Below, in pieces: positions 37,034 through 45,833 of a stretch of 64,000 nt of DNA (its first letter is position 1; each line of letters starts with the position of its first letter). This DNA comes from QHXW01 sp035297145 (lineage in GTDB: Bacteria; Acidobacteriota; Terriglobia; Bryobacterales; Bryobacteraceae), in the NCBI GenBank assembly GCA_035297145.1, contig DATGZN010000004.1, positions 62,001 to 126,000 of the forward strand. The letters are read 5' to 3'. The position numbers were made by a program, and so were the translations under genes. The notes under the pieces were generated by a model. The model made no database searches. It was given only the letters and a program-made list of their open reading frames with translations, and was not told the origin of the DNA.

Positions 37034-37228
37034 CGCCGCCGTCCGTGACGGAAAAACGAGTATGAGAGTGGATTATGGGATTCGACGGGCGGCGCGCTGA
37101 TGTTGCGGTGCGAAACACTCTTTACATCCTGGTTCGGTAGGCGGCGTTGCCCGGCTAGTGCCGGTGCTCTTCTTCGTGTGCGCCTTGTGCACCCTGGGAG
37201 AGTTTCAGAGTCGGCCGCGAATTGCGGA

Positions 37229-37810
37229 TTACGCGCAAATGTTAGTTACTGTTGTCAGGCGGCCGCCGCGGGCGGTGAATTCGCGGATCGTATTTTCGGA
37301 GGCTTGGGCGGAGAGAGTCTGGATGGCGTCTGTGACCAGGCTGACGGGCTTGCCGGTGGCCAATAGGGCCAGCGCGGCGAAGCGCACGCAGTACTCGGTA
37401 ACAACTCCGTAGACGACATAGGCGTCGGCGGCAAGACGATTCAACAGCGGTTGGAAGTTAGGACTGGAGGTGATATCCAGTTGGTTCTTTTCGAACAGGA
37501 TCTGCTGGGCGCCGTCGATGGCATATTCACCGGGCGCGACGTTGATGACCGCACGCTTTTCCAAAAGAGTCTCCGGGGGTTTGAGGTGGCCGACGGTACC
37601 GGCGATGCAATGCGGAGGCCAGTCGCGGAACTCAGGATCGTCTTCAGAGTGCGCGCACGTGCTGGAAACGAGCGGGATGCCGTGCGCCGCGGCGAAATGA
37701 TTGAGGCGGCTGAGCGCGGGAATCAAGCGCTCGGCACCGGGAACGTAGAGGGCGCCTGCGGGAAAGAGAAAGTCGATTTGGGTATCGATGTCGAAGAAGG
37801 CCAGCTTCAT
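37229..37810 (-). CDS. pncA: Isochorismatase-family nicotinamidase
   Basis: The 193-residue hydrolase has the complete catalytic triad Asp9 (FFDIDTQIDFL), Lys108 (LFEKNQLD) and Cys141 (GVVTEYCVRFAALAL), and a metal-site-like STCAHSEDDPEFRDWPPHC. With the nicotinate phosphoribosyltransferase gene directly upstream (ATGA overlap), it almost certainly converts nicotinamide to nicotinate for NAD salvage. The family also contains isochorismatases and amidases, but context decides for nicotinamidase. Confidence 0.88.
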   Translation of the reverse strand: MKLAFFDIDTQIDFLFPAGALYVPGAERLIPALSRLNHFAAAHGIPLVSSTCAHSEDDPEFRDWPPHCIAGTVGHLKPPETLLEKRAVINVAPGEYAIDGAQQILFEKNQLDITSSPNFQPLLNRLAADAYVVYGVVTEYCVRFAALALLATGKPVSLVTDAIQTLSAQASENTIREFTARGGRLTTVTNICA

Positions 37811-39120
37811 GCCAGGTTCTTGCGCGTGCGCTCGATCAGCGCGACCAAATCCTTACTGTATTCGACGGGGTGGGGATCGGCGAGTTCGAGGCCGCGCAGC
37901 TCAGCCGGCAACTTAACGATGGAATCGAAGGCGCGGGCCTGTGCGGCGGTCGCATCGGGAAGCGGCTCGATCAGCTTTCCGCCAAGAATGACCGGACGCA
38001 GAAGGGCCTCGGCTCCGGCGCAGCACTCCGCGGCACGGCCGAGGACATCGTGATCCGGAAGGCGGAAAATTTGTTTGGCGCCGGGAAGGGTCCCCTTGTT
38101 CTCGCTGAATTTTGCGGTGAAGCGCTTGATGCCGCAGATGTCCACCTCTACCAGCTTGTATACCGTGCCCATCGAGGGCGCGTCGGCCGACGTGGCAAGT
38201 TCCGTACCGACGCCGAAAATATCCACGGGGGCGCCGTCGGATACGATGTCGCGAATTTTGTATTCATCCAAATCGCCGGTGACCATGATCTTGGACTCGT
38301 GGAGGCCAGCTTCATCGAGAATGCCGCGAACCTGGCGCGCCAGTGTGACGATATCGCCGCTATCGAGGCGCACGCCCCAAAGGGGCCGGCCAAGCCCGGC
38401 AGCGCGGCGCGCGCCCTCGAGGGTGTCGTAGGTGTCGATGAGCTGGACGGTCTGCGGCCCGAGCAGCTTTTGCAACTGGCGGAACGAATCCAGCTCATTG
38501 GAAAAAGAAAGCACCCAGGAGTGGGCGGCGGTGCCGAACACGGGAATCCCGTAGCGAAGGCCGGTGAGTGCGTTACTGGTACCGAGGCAGCCACCGATGT
38601 AAGCCGCGCGAGCCGCGAGAACGCCGGCTTCGGGAGTATGAGCGCGCCGCGTGCCAAACTCGACGATGCCCCGGCCGCCGCCGGCATGCACCATGCGCGC
38701 GGCTTTGGTGGCGATGAGGGATTGAAACGTAATGGCTGAGAGCAGATATGTTTCCGGGATCTGCGCTTCGATGAGCGGGGCACGGACCATTAGCATCGGC
38801 TCGCCGGCGAACAGCGGCGTACCTTCCGGTACGGCGAAAAGGTCGCCGGTGAAACGGAAGTCACCCAGATAGTCGAAGAAGGCGGGAGAAACCTGGGCGA
38901 ACTGGGGCAGGCCGCGGAGGTAGCCGATCTCTTCCGGGGTGAAACGCAGGTTCAGCAGGTAATCGACACACTGGGGAAGACCGGCAACGATGACGAAGTT
39001 CCGTTTAGTGGGAAGGCGGCGGACCGATAGCTCAAACGTGGCCTTTTGCTTGGCCTTGCCGGCGTCGAAATAGCCGGCGGACATGGTGAGCTCGTAAAGA
39101 TCGGTGAGGAGTCCGGTCAC
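37807..39120 (-). CDS. pncB: Nicotinate phosphoribosyltransferase
   Basis: The 437-residue enzyme links nicotinate to PRPP, using ATP, to give NaMN. Signatures are LLTDLYELTMSAGYF at the N-terminus, FELSVRRLPTKRNFVIVAGL, EFGTRRAHTPEAGVLAARAAYIGG with the conserved EFGxRR, GTAAHSWVLSF with the autophosphorylated-type His, VRLDSGD and FGVGTELATS. It is the first gene of a two-gene NAD salvage operon. Confidence 0.95.
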   Translation of the reverse strand: MTGLLTDLYELTMSAGYFDAGKAKQKATFELSVRRLPTKRNFVIVAGLPQCVDYLLNLRFTPEEIGYLRGLPQFAQVSPAFFDYLGDFRFTGDLFAVPEGTPLFAGEPMLMVRAPLIEAQIPETYLLSAITFQSLIATKAARMVHAGGGRGIVEFGTRRAHTPEAGVLAARAAYIGGCLGTSNALTGLRYGIPVFGTAAHSWVLSFSNELDSFRQLQKLLGPQTVQLIDTYDTLEGARRAAGLGRPLWGVRLDSGDIVTLARQVRGILDEAGLHESKIMVTGDLDEYKIRDIVSDGAPVDIFGVGTELATSADAPSMGTVYKLVEVDICGIKRFTAKFSENKGTLPGAKQIFRLPDHDVLGRAAECCAGAEALLRPVILGGKLIEPLPDATAAQARAFDSIVKLPAELRGLELADPHPVEYSKDLVALIERTRKNLA

Positions 39121-39155
39121 GGTTGTGGCGCAGAGTAGAGCGCATTCTGGGCCAC

Positions 39156-40490
39156 TTACTTTTTACCACTTTTCGGAGGTTGGGATTCCTTGACCTCAGC
39201 GGCCGCTTTCTGGAGATCCTCGACGGCTTTGGAATCGAGTTCGTATACAGTGGGCTCGGCTTCGCGTTTGGCGAAGTATTTATCGGCCTGCTTCCAGATA
39301 GAGACTTTCTCTACACGCTTGCCGTCGCTCGAGGTCACGCTAGCCTCGAAAATCGCGGTTCCGGCGCCGGAATCGAGGAACCTAGTGGAAGTCAGATCAC
39401 GCAGTTTGTCCACGAGGGATTGGATGCTGGGACCATCCATTTGTTTCGCGCCCGACATCCACTTATCCCCACTTTTTTGATAAGTAGCCTGCGTGGTTCC
39501 GTTGCGAATATCCAACTTAGAGGGATCGTTCCAGCCGAAGTCGAATAGTTTCTTGTTGCGGAAGTCATCCAGACTTTTATCGAGACCATCGCCGAAATCG
39601 CTGAGTACTTTATATATGCCTTCGACGGCCGAGCTCTTGGCGTAATAATTCTTATCCTTATCCTTACGGACTTCGATTTCCTGGGCACCACTGGAATCGG
39701 TGACGCTGGCTACGGCGACGCGGGTGCCGGTAGAGAAGCCAGCCACGGCCTTCTTGGCATCCTCATCCGAGCCGGACACATCCATCTTGGCATCCTTGAG
39801 CTTGCGGACAAGCTCGTCAACCTGGAGGCCGTCGGCGCGGAGCGGCCGCGGTTTGAGGATCTGCCATTCGTTTTGATTGTTCTTGCCAAATTCGACTATC
39901 TGGCCCTTGGCGGTGAGGTCCACGCGAGTCAACTTGTCCGAGTTGAATGTCAGCAGGCGTTTATCGCGAAGGTCTTTGGATGTCTTATCGAGACTGGACT
40001 TCACGTAAGTGGCGATGGTGAAAACACGGGGATCCCCGTCCAATTTTGCATAGGCGCCCGATCCGGTGAGAGTGTCATCGCCGATCAGCAGGGTTTGCAC
40101 CTTGCCATCCTTTTTTGTAATTTTCACCTGCTCCGCCGGAGCGTTGAACCCATAAGTAGAGAGGTCCGCAGCTTTATCTTCGATCAAGCGGTCCGCGGAC
40201 AAGGATGAAAGGGAAGTGACCAGCGAACTGACAGAGTCCTGGTCGGCGGCCAGCGGTTTTGGCTGAACGATCTTCCACTTGCCGTCAGTCTTGGCAACCT
40301 CAAGTGCACCGCCGGCTTTCTTGACCAGATCAATTTGCGTGAACTGGTCCTCGGCAATGGTGAGGATCTTCGTAGCGGAGTCAGCCGGAGGCTTGCCGGC
40401 GTCGGCCTTCTCTTTCCTCTCCGACCACCAAGCGGCGCCGCCGAGAGCCGCCAGCACCACCGCGGCGGCAAGGAGGCCTCGGAACTTCAT
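39156..40490 (-). CDS. DUF4340 domain protein of a Gld-like ABC operon
   Basis: The 444-residue protein has an N-terminal membrane anchor (LLAAAVVLAALGGAAWW) and an extracytoplasmic part made of repeated beta-rich units (DGKWKIVQPKPLAADQDSVSSLVTSLSSL, NEWQILKPRPLRADGLQVDELVRKLKDA), typical of DUF4340. The C-terminus is Lys-rich. It follows the GldG-like gene by three bases. The family regularly accompanies gliding-type ABC transporters, suggesting an accessory role in the same complex. Confidence 0.85.
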   Translation of the reverse strand: MKFRGLLAAAVVLAALGGAAWWSERKEKADAGKPPADSATKILTIAEDQFTQIDLVKKAGGALEVAKTDGKWKIVQPKPLAADQDSVSSLVTSLSSLSADRLIEDKAADLSTYGFNAPAEQVKITKKDGKVQTLLIGDDTLTGSGAYAKLDGDPRVFTIATYVKSSLDKTSKDLRDKRLLTFNSDKLTRVDLTAKGQIVEFGKNNQNEWQILKPRPLRADGLQVDELVRKLKDAKMDVSGSDEDAKKAVAGFSTGTRVAVASVTDSSGAQEIEVRKDKDKNYYAKSSAVEGIYKVLSDFGDGLDKSLDDFRNKKLFDFGWNDPSKLDIRNGTTQATYQKSGDKWMSGAKQMDGPSIQSLVDKLRDLTSTRFLDSGAGTAIFEASVTSSDGKRVEKVSIWKQADKYFAKREAEPTVYELDSKAVEDLQKAAAEVKESQPPKSGKK

Positions 40491-40493
40491 CAG

Positions 40494-41963
40494 CTATCTC
40501 CTCTGCCACCAGACCACGAATCCGGATACAACTACAAGCAGCGGGAGAAACAACATGCTGGAGTAAGCCAGGGCCGACATCTGGCGGCCGCTGATATTCA
40601 GACGGCGATCTTCCGGATCTTTAGGGCGAATGGAGATGAGATCTTCATCGGAACTCAGCCAGTTCATCATGTTGAGGAACAGGTCGCGGTTGCCCACCGA
40701 ACGGCTGCCTAAGAAGTTATTGCTGACCCAGTTGGAGCTACCCACCACGACAAAGCGGCCTTCCTTGCCGGAGGAGCCTTTGTAGGTCCCGGCGGCGCCC
40801 AATGTGAGGGGCCCCTTCTTGTCCTTCTTGGGATCAATCCGGATTTCGGGTGAGTTGAACTGCGTGATGGCGAAACTATTGTCCGAGGTGGCAAATAACT
40901 TCTCGACGGTTCCCTTGTCAGAGGACTTGACGTCCAAAGTACGAGCCAATGGGAAAGCGGTGGGGATGTCCTTGAGGTCGCGAACGATTGGCTGCGACTC
41001 GTAGTTGGTGACGAGAGGGACCTCTGGAGGGAGGTTGAAAATCTGGCCCACCCCGCTGGTATCGAGAGCCAGGTCCTTGTTCAGCGTGACCCCCCAGCTC
41101 TGGATCATCGCGGAAAGCGCCTGGTTGGCGGCATAGTCATCGCGGCCCAGTTTGAGCGGTGGATCGACCATCAATAGAGCGTGCCCGCCGTTCTCGACGT
41201 AGGTCTTGATGGCTTCGACTTTCGGCTCCGTGTAATCGTATTTCGGGCCAGCGACCACCAGGACCGTGCAATCCGCGGGGACCGAGGGTTTAGGCCCGTT
41301 GGCCGCGGCAGCAGGAGGCTGGCCCAGTTTCACGGGTTGTGAGGCCGGCGACGGGGCGGAACCGGCATCGAGCAAAGTGGTGGTTCGGGTCTTGTAGTTG
41401 TTCTTTTCGAGCGCTTCCTTCGCAAAGGAGTAGCCGGATCGCCCGCTATCGTCCAGGCTACCCTCGCCACTGCCGCCGACGAAGCAAACGTTGCGCTCGC
41501 CGGTTTTGAGTGACCGAATCAGAGCTCCGGTGAGGTCTTCCTCGGTAAGGCTCTTGGCTTCTTCCTTGCGCTTGGCGCTGACAATCATTGTGGTTCCGAG
41601 GGTCATCTCACGCCGGAAGCCAGCCGCCAGCGCCTCTCGCCTGTTGCGGTCCGGATCGATGTACTGAATGTGCACCTTACCGGATAGAACAGCATACCGA
41701 TCCAGAAGATCCCGCGCCTGCTTATACTGATTCTGGTTGTTCTGGTCGAAATAGATGAAAGTTATATCCTGGTCCAGACCTTTTACGACCTTAACCGTTT
41801 GGCCGGAAAGACTGAAGCGCTTGTTTGAAGTCGCGTCGAAGGATTTGTTATGCCGGTTGGCGAGCCAATTCGTCCCGCCGAGCACGGCAATGATCACGAC
41901 AAGATAAGTGAATAAGTAAGCCCCGTACCGGGTTTGTCTTGCTTTGAGCCACTCTGCGTTCAT
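40494..41963 (-). CDS. GldG-like auxiliary component of an ABC transporter
   Basis: The 489-residue protein has one N-terminal membrane helix (YLFTYLVVIIAVLGGTNWLA), a large external domain of the ABC-type uncharacterised GldG family (FSLSGQTVKVVKGLDQDITFIYFDQNN, GTTMIVSAKRKEEAKSLTEEDLTGALIRSL, YVENGGHALLMVDPPLKLG) and a C-terminal helix (LAYSSMLFLPLLVVVSGFVVWWQRR). It abuts the permease gene without a gap. In flavobacteria GldA/F/G serve gliding, but in acidobacteria without gliding the substrate is unknown. Confidence 0.87.
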   Translation of the reverse strand: MNAEWLKARQTRYGAYLFTYLVVIIAVLGGTNWLANRHNKSFDATSNKRFSLSGQTVKVVKGLDQDITFIYFDQNNQNQYKQARDLLDRYAVLSGKVHIQYIDPDRNRREALAAGFRREMTLGTTMIVSAKRKEEAKSLTEEDLTGALIRSLKTGERNVCFVGGSGEGSLDDSGRSGYSFAKEALEKNNYKTRTTTLLDAGSAPSPASQPVKLGQPPAAAANGPKPSVPADCTVLVVAGPKYDYTEPKVEAIKTYVENGGHALLMVDPPLKLGRDDYAANQALSAMIQSWGVTLNKDLALDTSGVGQIFNLPPEVPLVTNYESQPIVRDLKDIPTAFPLARTLDVKSSDKGTVEKLFATSDNSFAITQFNSPEIRIDPKKDKKGPLTLGAAGTYKGSSGKEGRFVVVGSSNWVSNNFLGSRSVGNRDLFLNMMNWLSSDEDLISIRPKDPEDRRLNISGRQMSALAYSSMLFLPLLVVVSGFVVWWQRR

Positions 41964-42731
41964 TTACGACCTCCACCGCAGTGATTCTACGGACCGAGTG
42001 GTTAGAAAGAGTCCAAAGAAAATCATAGAAAGATAGAAAATCACGTCTTTCGAGTCAATCACGCCTTTAGAAAACGGCTCGAAGTGGGTAACGACCGACA
42101 AATAAGACACCACCTTGGCCCAGGCGGATTGATCATAGGCGCTCACCCAGTCGAGCACCCAGAGCATGAGGCAAACCGCGAAGGTAGCGCCGCCGGCAAT
42201 AATCTGGTTCTTGGTCATCGTAGAAATAAAGATGCCGATGGCCAGCAGGCAGCCGCCCTGCAACAGCAACCCGAGGTAACCAACGAGAATCGGCTTCGGG
42301 TCCGGGTGCCCAAAGGTGTACAGGATGGCAATGTTGATGCCGGAAATCCCCAGAATGGAAAGGTAGAGGACCAGGGCAGCCAGCCACTTACCCAGGACGA
42401 TTTCGAGATCGCGCACGGGCGAGGTCATGAGCAGCTCGATAGTGCCGGAGCGCTTCTCCTCCGCGTACAGGCGCATGGTGATCATGGGAATGAGAAACAG
42501 TCCGATCACACTGGCGTTGCTGAGGAGCGGGCGGATCACGTACTCATTCACGTCCATGGGCATGCCGCGGCCCATCATCTGCATTTGCATCCCTTGCAAG
42601 ACGAAGAGGCGGGTCGCGCTGTAGAAGAAAAATCCAAAAATGACGGCGAAGATCGCCAGCAACAGGTACGCGATGGGCGAGGCGAAGTAACTTTTCAGCT
42701 CTTTCTTGAAGATTACCAGGATATTTCGCAT
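41964..42731 (-). CDS. GldF-like ABC transporter permease
   Basis: The 255-residue protein has six predicted membrane segments, starting FFASPIAYLLLAIFAVIFGFFFYSA after ILVIFKKELKSYF, with RLYAEEKRSGTIELLMTSPV, the cytoplasmic coupling motif of ABC-2-type permeases. It lies between the ATPase (two-base gap) and the GldG-like gene (abutting), so these form one transcript. Confidence 0.9.
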   Translation of the reverse strand: MRNILVIFKKELKSYFASPIAYLLLAIFAVIFGFFFYSATRLFVLQGMQMQMMGRGMPMDVNEYVIRPLLSNASVIGLFLIPMITMRLYAEEKRSGTIELLMTSPVRDLEIVLGKWLAALVLYLSILGISGINIAILYTFGHPDPKPILVGYLGLLLQGGCLLAIGIFISTMTKNQIIAGGATFAVCLMLWVLDWVSAYDQSAWAKVVSYLSVVTHFEPFSKGVIDSKDVIFYLSMIFFGLFLTTRSVESLRWRS

Positions 42732-42733
42732 GA

Positions 42734-43753
42734 CTAGACTTTGGCCTCCGCTTTGGTTTCCTCGGACTTTTTCTCTTCTGGTTTCTCTTCGACCTTCTTT
42801 TCAGCCTTTTCGGAAGCAGTCAGTTGGAGGAAGATGTCTTCCAGGCTGAACCCGACGGGGCGCAACTCATTCAAATCCCATCCCGCGGTCACCACGGCGC
42901 GCGCCAGCTCGGCGCGAATCGAGCGGCCCTGCATGCTCTCCACTTCGAATGCGCAGTGGCTGTCTTTGGTGTCTTTGAGGACGACGCGGCTGACACCGGC
43001 GACCTGTTCCAGCCGCTGGCGCACTTCCGCCTGGTTCAGATTTCCGTTCGCGGCGGCCACTTCGACCGCCACCGACTCGGACCCGCGCAGCCGATTGGTG
43101 AGATTTGTCACAGTGTCCTGGGCGACCAGCTTGCCCTGGTTGATGATGATGACGCGCTCGCAGGAATGCTCCACCTCGGAAAGGATGTGGGTACTGAGGA
43201 TGATGGTGTGATCACCGGCGAGGCTGCGGATGAGCTCGCGGGTCTCGATGATTTGCTTGGGATCGAGGCCGGATGTGGGCTCGTCCAGGATCAGAACATC
43301 GGGATTGTGCAGGATGGCCTGCGCCAGGCCCACGCGCTGCCGGTAGCCTTTCGAGAGCTTCCCGATCAGCTTCATTCTGACGTCGGCAATGGCGCAGCGG
43401 TCACAAACCTCGCTGACGCGTTTCGGAACGTCGGCGCTGGCCAGTCCTTTCAGCTTGCCGACGAAGGTCAGGTATTCGCTGACTTCCATGTCGGGATAGA
43501 GCGGCGGGGTTTCGGGGAGGTAGCCGATGCGTTTTTTCACTTCGAGGGGCTGCTCGAGGACATCGAAGCCGGCCACCTGCGCCGTTCCCGCCGTGGGCGG
43601 CAAGAAGCAGGTGAGGACGCGCATGGTAGTGGTTTTGCCAGCACCATTGGGGCCGAGAAAGCCAACAATCTGCCCCTTTTCCACCCCGAAGGAGATGTTA
43701 TCGACGGCCACAGTGCGGGCGTATCGCTTCGTCAAACCTTCGACTTTAATCAT
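42734..43753 (-). CDS. GldA-like ABC transporter ATP-binding protein
   Basis: The 339-residue ATPase has Walker A (GPNGAGKTTTMRVL), Q-loop (GYLPETPPLYPDM), signature-like LSKGYRQRVGLAQAI, Walker B (VLILDEPTSGLDP) and H-loop (IILSTHILSEVEH). After residue 220 comes a regulatory extension and a Lys/Glu-rich tail (KAEKKVEEKPEEKKSEETKAEAK). It is the first gene of the four-gene Gld-like operon. Confidence 0.95.
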   Translation of the reverse strand: MIKVEGLTKRYARTVAVDNISFGVEKGQIVGFLGPNGAGKTTTMRVLTCFLPPTAGTAQVAGFDVLEQPLEVKKRIGYLPETPPLYPDMEVSEYLTFVGKLKGLASADVPKRVSEVCDRCAIADVRMKLIGKLSKGYRQRVGLAQAILHNPDVLILDEPTSGLDPKQIIETRELIRSLAGDHTIILSTHILSEVEHSCERVIIINQGKLVAQDTVTNLTNRLRGSESVAVEVAAANGNLNQAEVRQRLEQVAGVSRVVLKDTKDSHCAFEVESMQGRSIRAELARAVVTAGWDLNELRPVGFSLEDIFLQLTASEKAEKKVEEKPEEKKSEETKAEAKV

Positions 43754-43846
43754 AGTGAGTCACTACCGATAAGCAGCGAACCAGCCCTACGGCAACAGGG
43801 AGTGCCGGATCAAGGCAACGGTCGCGGAATTAATCCTTGAAATTTC

Positions 43847-45769
43847 ATGATAAGAACGACCGGCAAGACTTGTCAAATCAGCGCCGGGCGTACGGGTGGG
43901 GATTTTGAGAGTTTCGCACGACTAGGCCCACAAGGACTTTTGCAATATCTCCGTCTGCTCGTGTCCCATGCCGACCGATGCGTGGCCGTGTGCCTGGTCC
44001 CTCTGGCGTGCTGGGTGTTGCTAAACGGGCTGGACGATCTGTTTCTCGACGTGGCTTGCGCCTGGTCGTGGCTGGCCACGCGATTCTTTAAACGCCCGCA
44101 GTTTCACCGTCCTTCGGAATCCGAGCTCGACGCCACACCGCAAAAGCGGATCGCGGTTTTTGTGCCGCTGTGGAAAGAACACCGTGTGATTCAGAAGATG
44201 GTGGAGCACAATATCACGGCCAATCGTTATCGCAATTGGGACATATTTATTGGCGCCTACCCCAACGACGGGCCAACGCTCGCCGCTATCCGTGAAGCCT
44301 CCAAGCAGGTCAAAAACGTCCACATGGCCGTAGCCCCGCACGACGGTCCCACCTCGAAAGCCGATAATCTCAACTGGATTTACCAACGCATGCTGCTCAT
44401 GGAAGAAGAGGAGGACGTGCACTTCGACATCATCATGACCCACGATGCCGAAGACATTATTCATCCTGATTCGCTGCGCTGGATCAATTATTTCGCGGAA
44501 ACGTACGACATGGTGCAGATTCCGGTGCTGGCGCTGCCCACGCCGCCCTTCGAGCTGACACACGGCGTTTACTGCGACGAATTCGCCGAGTTTCAGATGA
44601 AGGACCTGCGCGCGCGCCAGATGCTGGGCGGCTTCATTCCGTCTTGCGGGGTGGGGACGGGGTTCAAGCGCGAGGCTCTCGAAAAACTGGCGGCTGCGCA
44701 TTCCAATCGCATTTTTGAGCCTGTCTGCCTGACCGAGGACTACGAAAACGGATTTCGCATGCACCGGCTGGGCTGCCCGCAATTTTTTGTGCCGGTATAC
44801 AAGACTGAGCGCAGTTTCGTAGCCACGCGGGAGTACTTTCCCCGCAAATTCAAGGCAGCGGTGCGGCAGCGGACGCGGTGGATCACGGGGATCGCGCTGC
44901 AATCCTGGCAACGCCATGGATGGCGCGATACGGCTACCCAGATCTACTGGTTCTGGCGCGACCGGAAGGGACTCGTCGGCAACCTCGCGGCGCCGCTTTC
45001 GAACATCTTTTTCCTCTACGGGGCGCTGACTTGGTTGTGGAGCCGGTATACGCATGCGCCATGGGGGCTAGCGCACATGGCGCAGAATCACTTCCTGCGC
45101 TTTGCGTTCTTCGGCACGCTCAGCTTGCAATTCTTCCACATGGCGATCCGGGCGTTTTGCAGCGCGCGCGTCTACGGATGGGTGTTCGCCCTGGGCGTGC
45201 CCGTGCGGGCGATCTGGGGGAACTGGATCAATTGTCTGGCGACCGTCATGGCGTACTATCGATATTTCTCGGCGGTCTCGCGGGGCCTGCCGCTCGTTTG
45301 GCTGAAGACGGAGCACGCCTATCCGAACCGAGCCGCGCTGGTCGAAAAAAAGCAAAAACTGGGCGAGGTGCTCGTCTGGTGCCAGTATCTGGATCCACTG
45401 GAGCTTGAATCCGCGCTCGCCGCCAAGCCGCCGGGAGCGAAACTCGGCGAATATCTGGTCGCGCAGGGCAAGGTGACAGAGAGCGACGTCTACGAAGCGC
45501 TCAGCTTGCAGCAGAACGTCCCGTTCGGGAAGCCTACGCCCGGGGTGATCTGCCGCCCAGTGACTCGCTCGCTACCCGCGGAAGTCGCCAAGCGGTGGCG
45601 GATGCTACCGTACAAGGTCGCGGCCGGGCATCTTTTTGTCGCGGGCGCGGAGCTGCCCAGCGACCAGATGCATGACGAGCTGCGGAAATTCTCCTCGCTG
45701 GAAATTCGATTCCACCTGGTTACACCTACCGAGTTTGAGGAACTGGCGCGGGAATACCTGCCCCAATAG
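43847..45769 (+). CDS. NfrB-like glycosyltransferase 2 with C-terminal MshEN domain
   Basis: The 640-residue membrane protein has an N-terminal helix, a family-2 glycosyltransferase domain (about 95-340) with FVPLWKEHRVIQKMVEHN, TSKADNLNW, THDAEDIIHPDSLRW, CLTEDYENGFRM and RQRTRWITG, then three or four membrane segments. The C-terminus (about 500-570) has the tandem MshEN pattern KLGEVLVWCQYLDPLELESAL and KLGEYLVAQGKVTESDVYEAL, which in MshE and NfrB binds c-di-GMP. E. coli NfrB makes a ManNAc polymer and is a phage N4 factor; its partners are absent here. Polysaccharide synthesis switched by c-di-GMP is inferred. Confidence 0.88.
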   Translation: MIRTTGKTCQISAGRTGGDFESFARLGPQGLLQYLRLLVSHADRCVAVCLVPLACWVLLNGLDDLFLDVACAWSWLATRFFKRPQFHRPSESELDATPQKRIAVFVPLWKEHRVIQKMVEHNITANRYRNWDIFIGAYPNDGPTLAAIREASKQVKNVHMAVAPHDGPTSKADNLNWIYQRMLLMEEEEDVHFDIIMTHDAEDIIHPDSLRWINYFAETYDMVQIPVLALPTPPFELTHGVYCDEFAEFQMKDLRARQMLGGFIPSCGVGTGFKREALEKLAAAHSNRIFEPVCLTEDYENGFRMHRLGCPQFFVPVYKTERSFVATREYFPRKFKAAVRQRTRWITGIALQSWQRHGWRDTATQIYWFWRDRKGLVGNLAAPLSNIFFLYGALTWLWSRYTHAPWGLAHMAQNHFLRFAFFGTLSLQFFHMAIRAFCSARVYGWVFALGVPVRAIWGNWINCLATVMAYYRYFSAVSRGLPLVWLKTEHAYPNRAALVEKKQKLGEVLVWCQYLDPLELESALAAKPPGAKLGEYLVAQGKVTESDVYEALSLQQNVPFGKPTPGVICRPVTRSLPAEVAKRWRMLPYKVAAGHLFVAGAELPSDQMHDELRKFSSLEIRFHLVTPTEFEELAREYLPQ

Positions 45770-45796
45770 CGCCTAAAACAGCGGTCGCGGAAGGCC

Positions 45797-45826
45797 TTGA
45801 CTTTATATTGAAAAGTACTCCATACT
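45797..45826 (+). promoter_or_regulatory. Promoter of the putative diiron protein gene
   Basis: TTGACT (45797-45802) and CATACT (45821-45826) are 18 bases apart. Only seven bases separate the -10 from ATG 45834, so the mRNA should start at or next to the ATG; no Shine-Dalgarno sequence is present. Confidence 0.6.
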
Positions 45827-45833
45827 GGCGTGC

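Noticed and set aside
37100..37366. Short open frames between rpsA and the nicotinamidase gene
   Set aside because: They overlap the nicotinamidase C-terminus on the other strand and show no start signal or conserved pattern.
42824..43840. 338-residue open frame on the plus strand
   Set aside because: Antisense to the GldA-like ATPase, which has all ATPase motifs.
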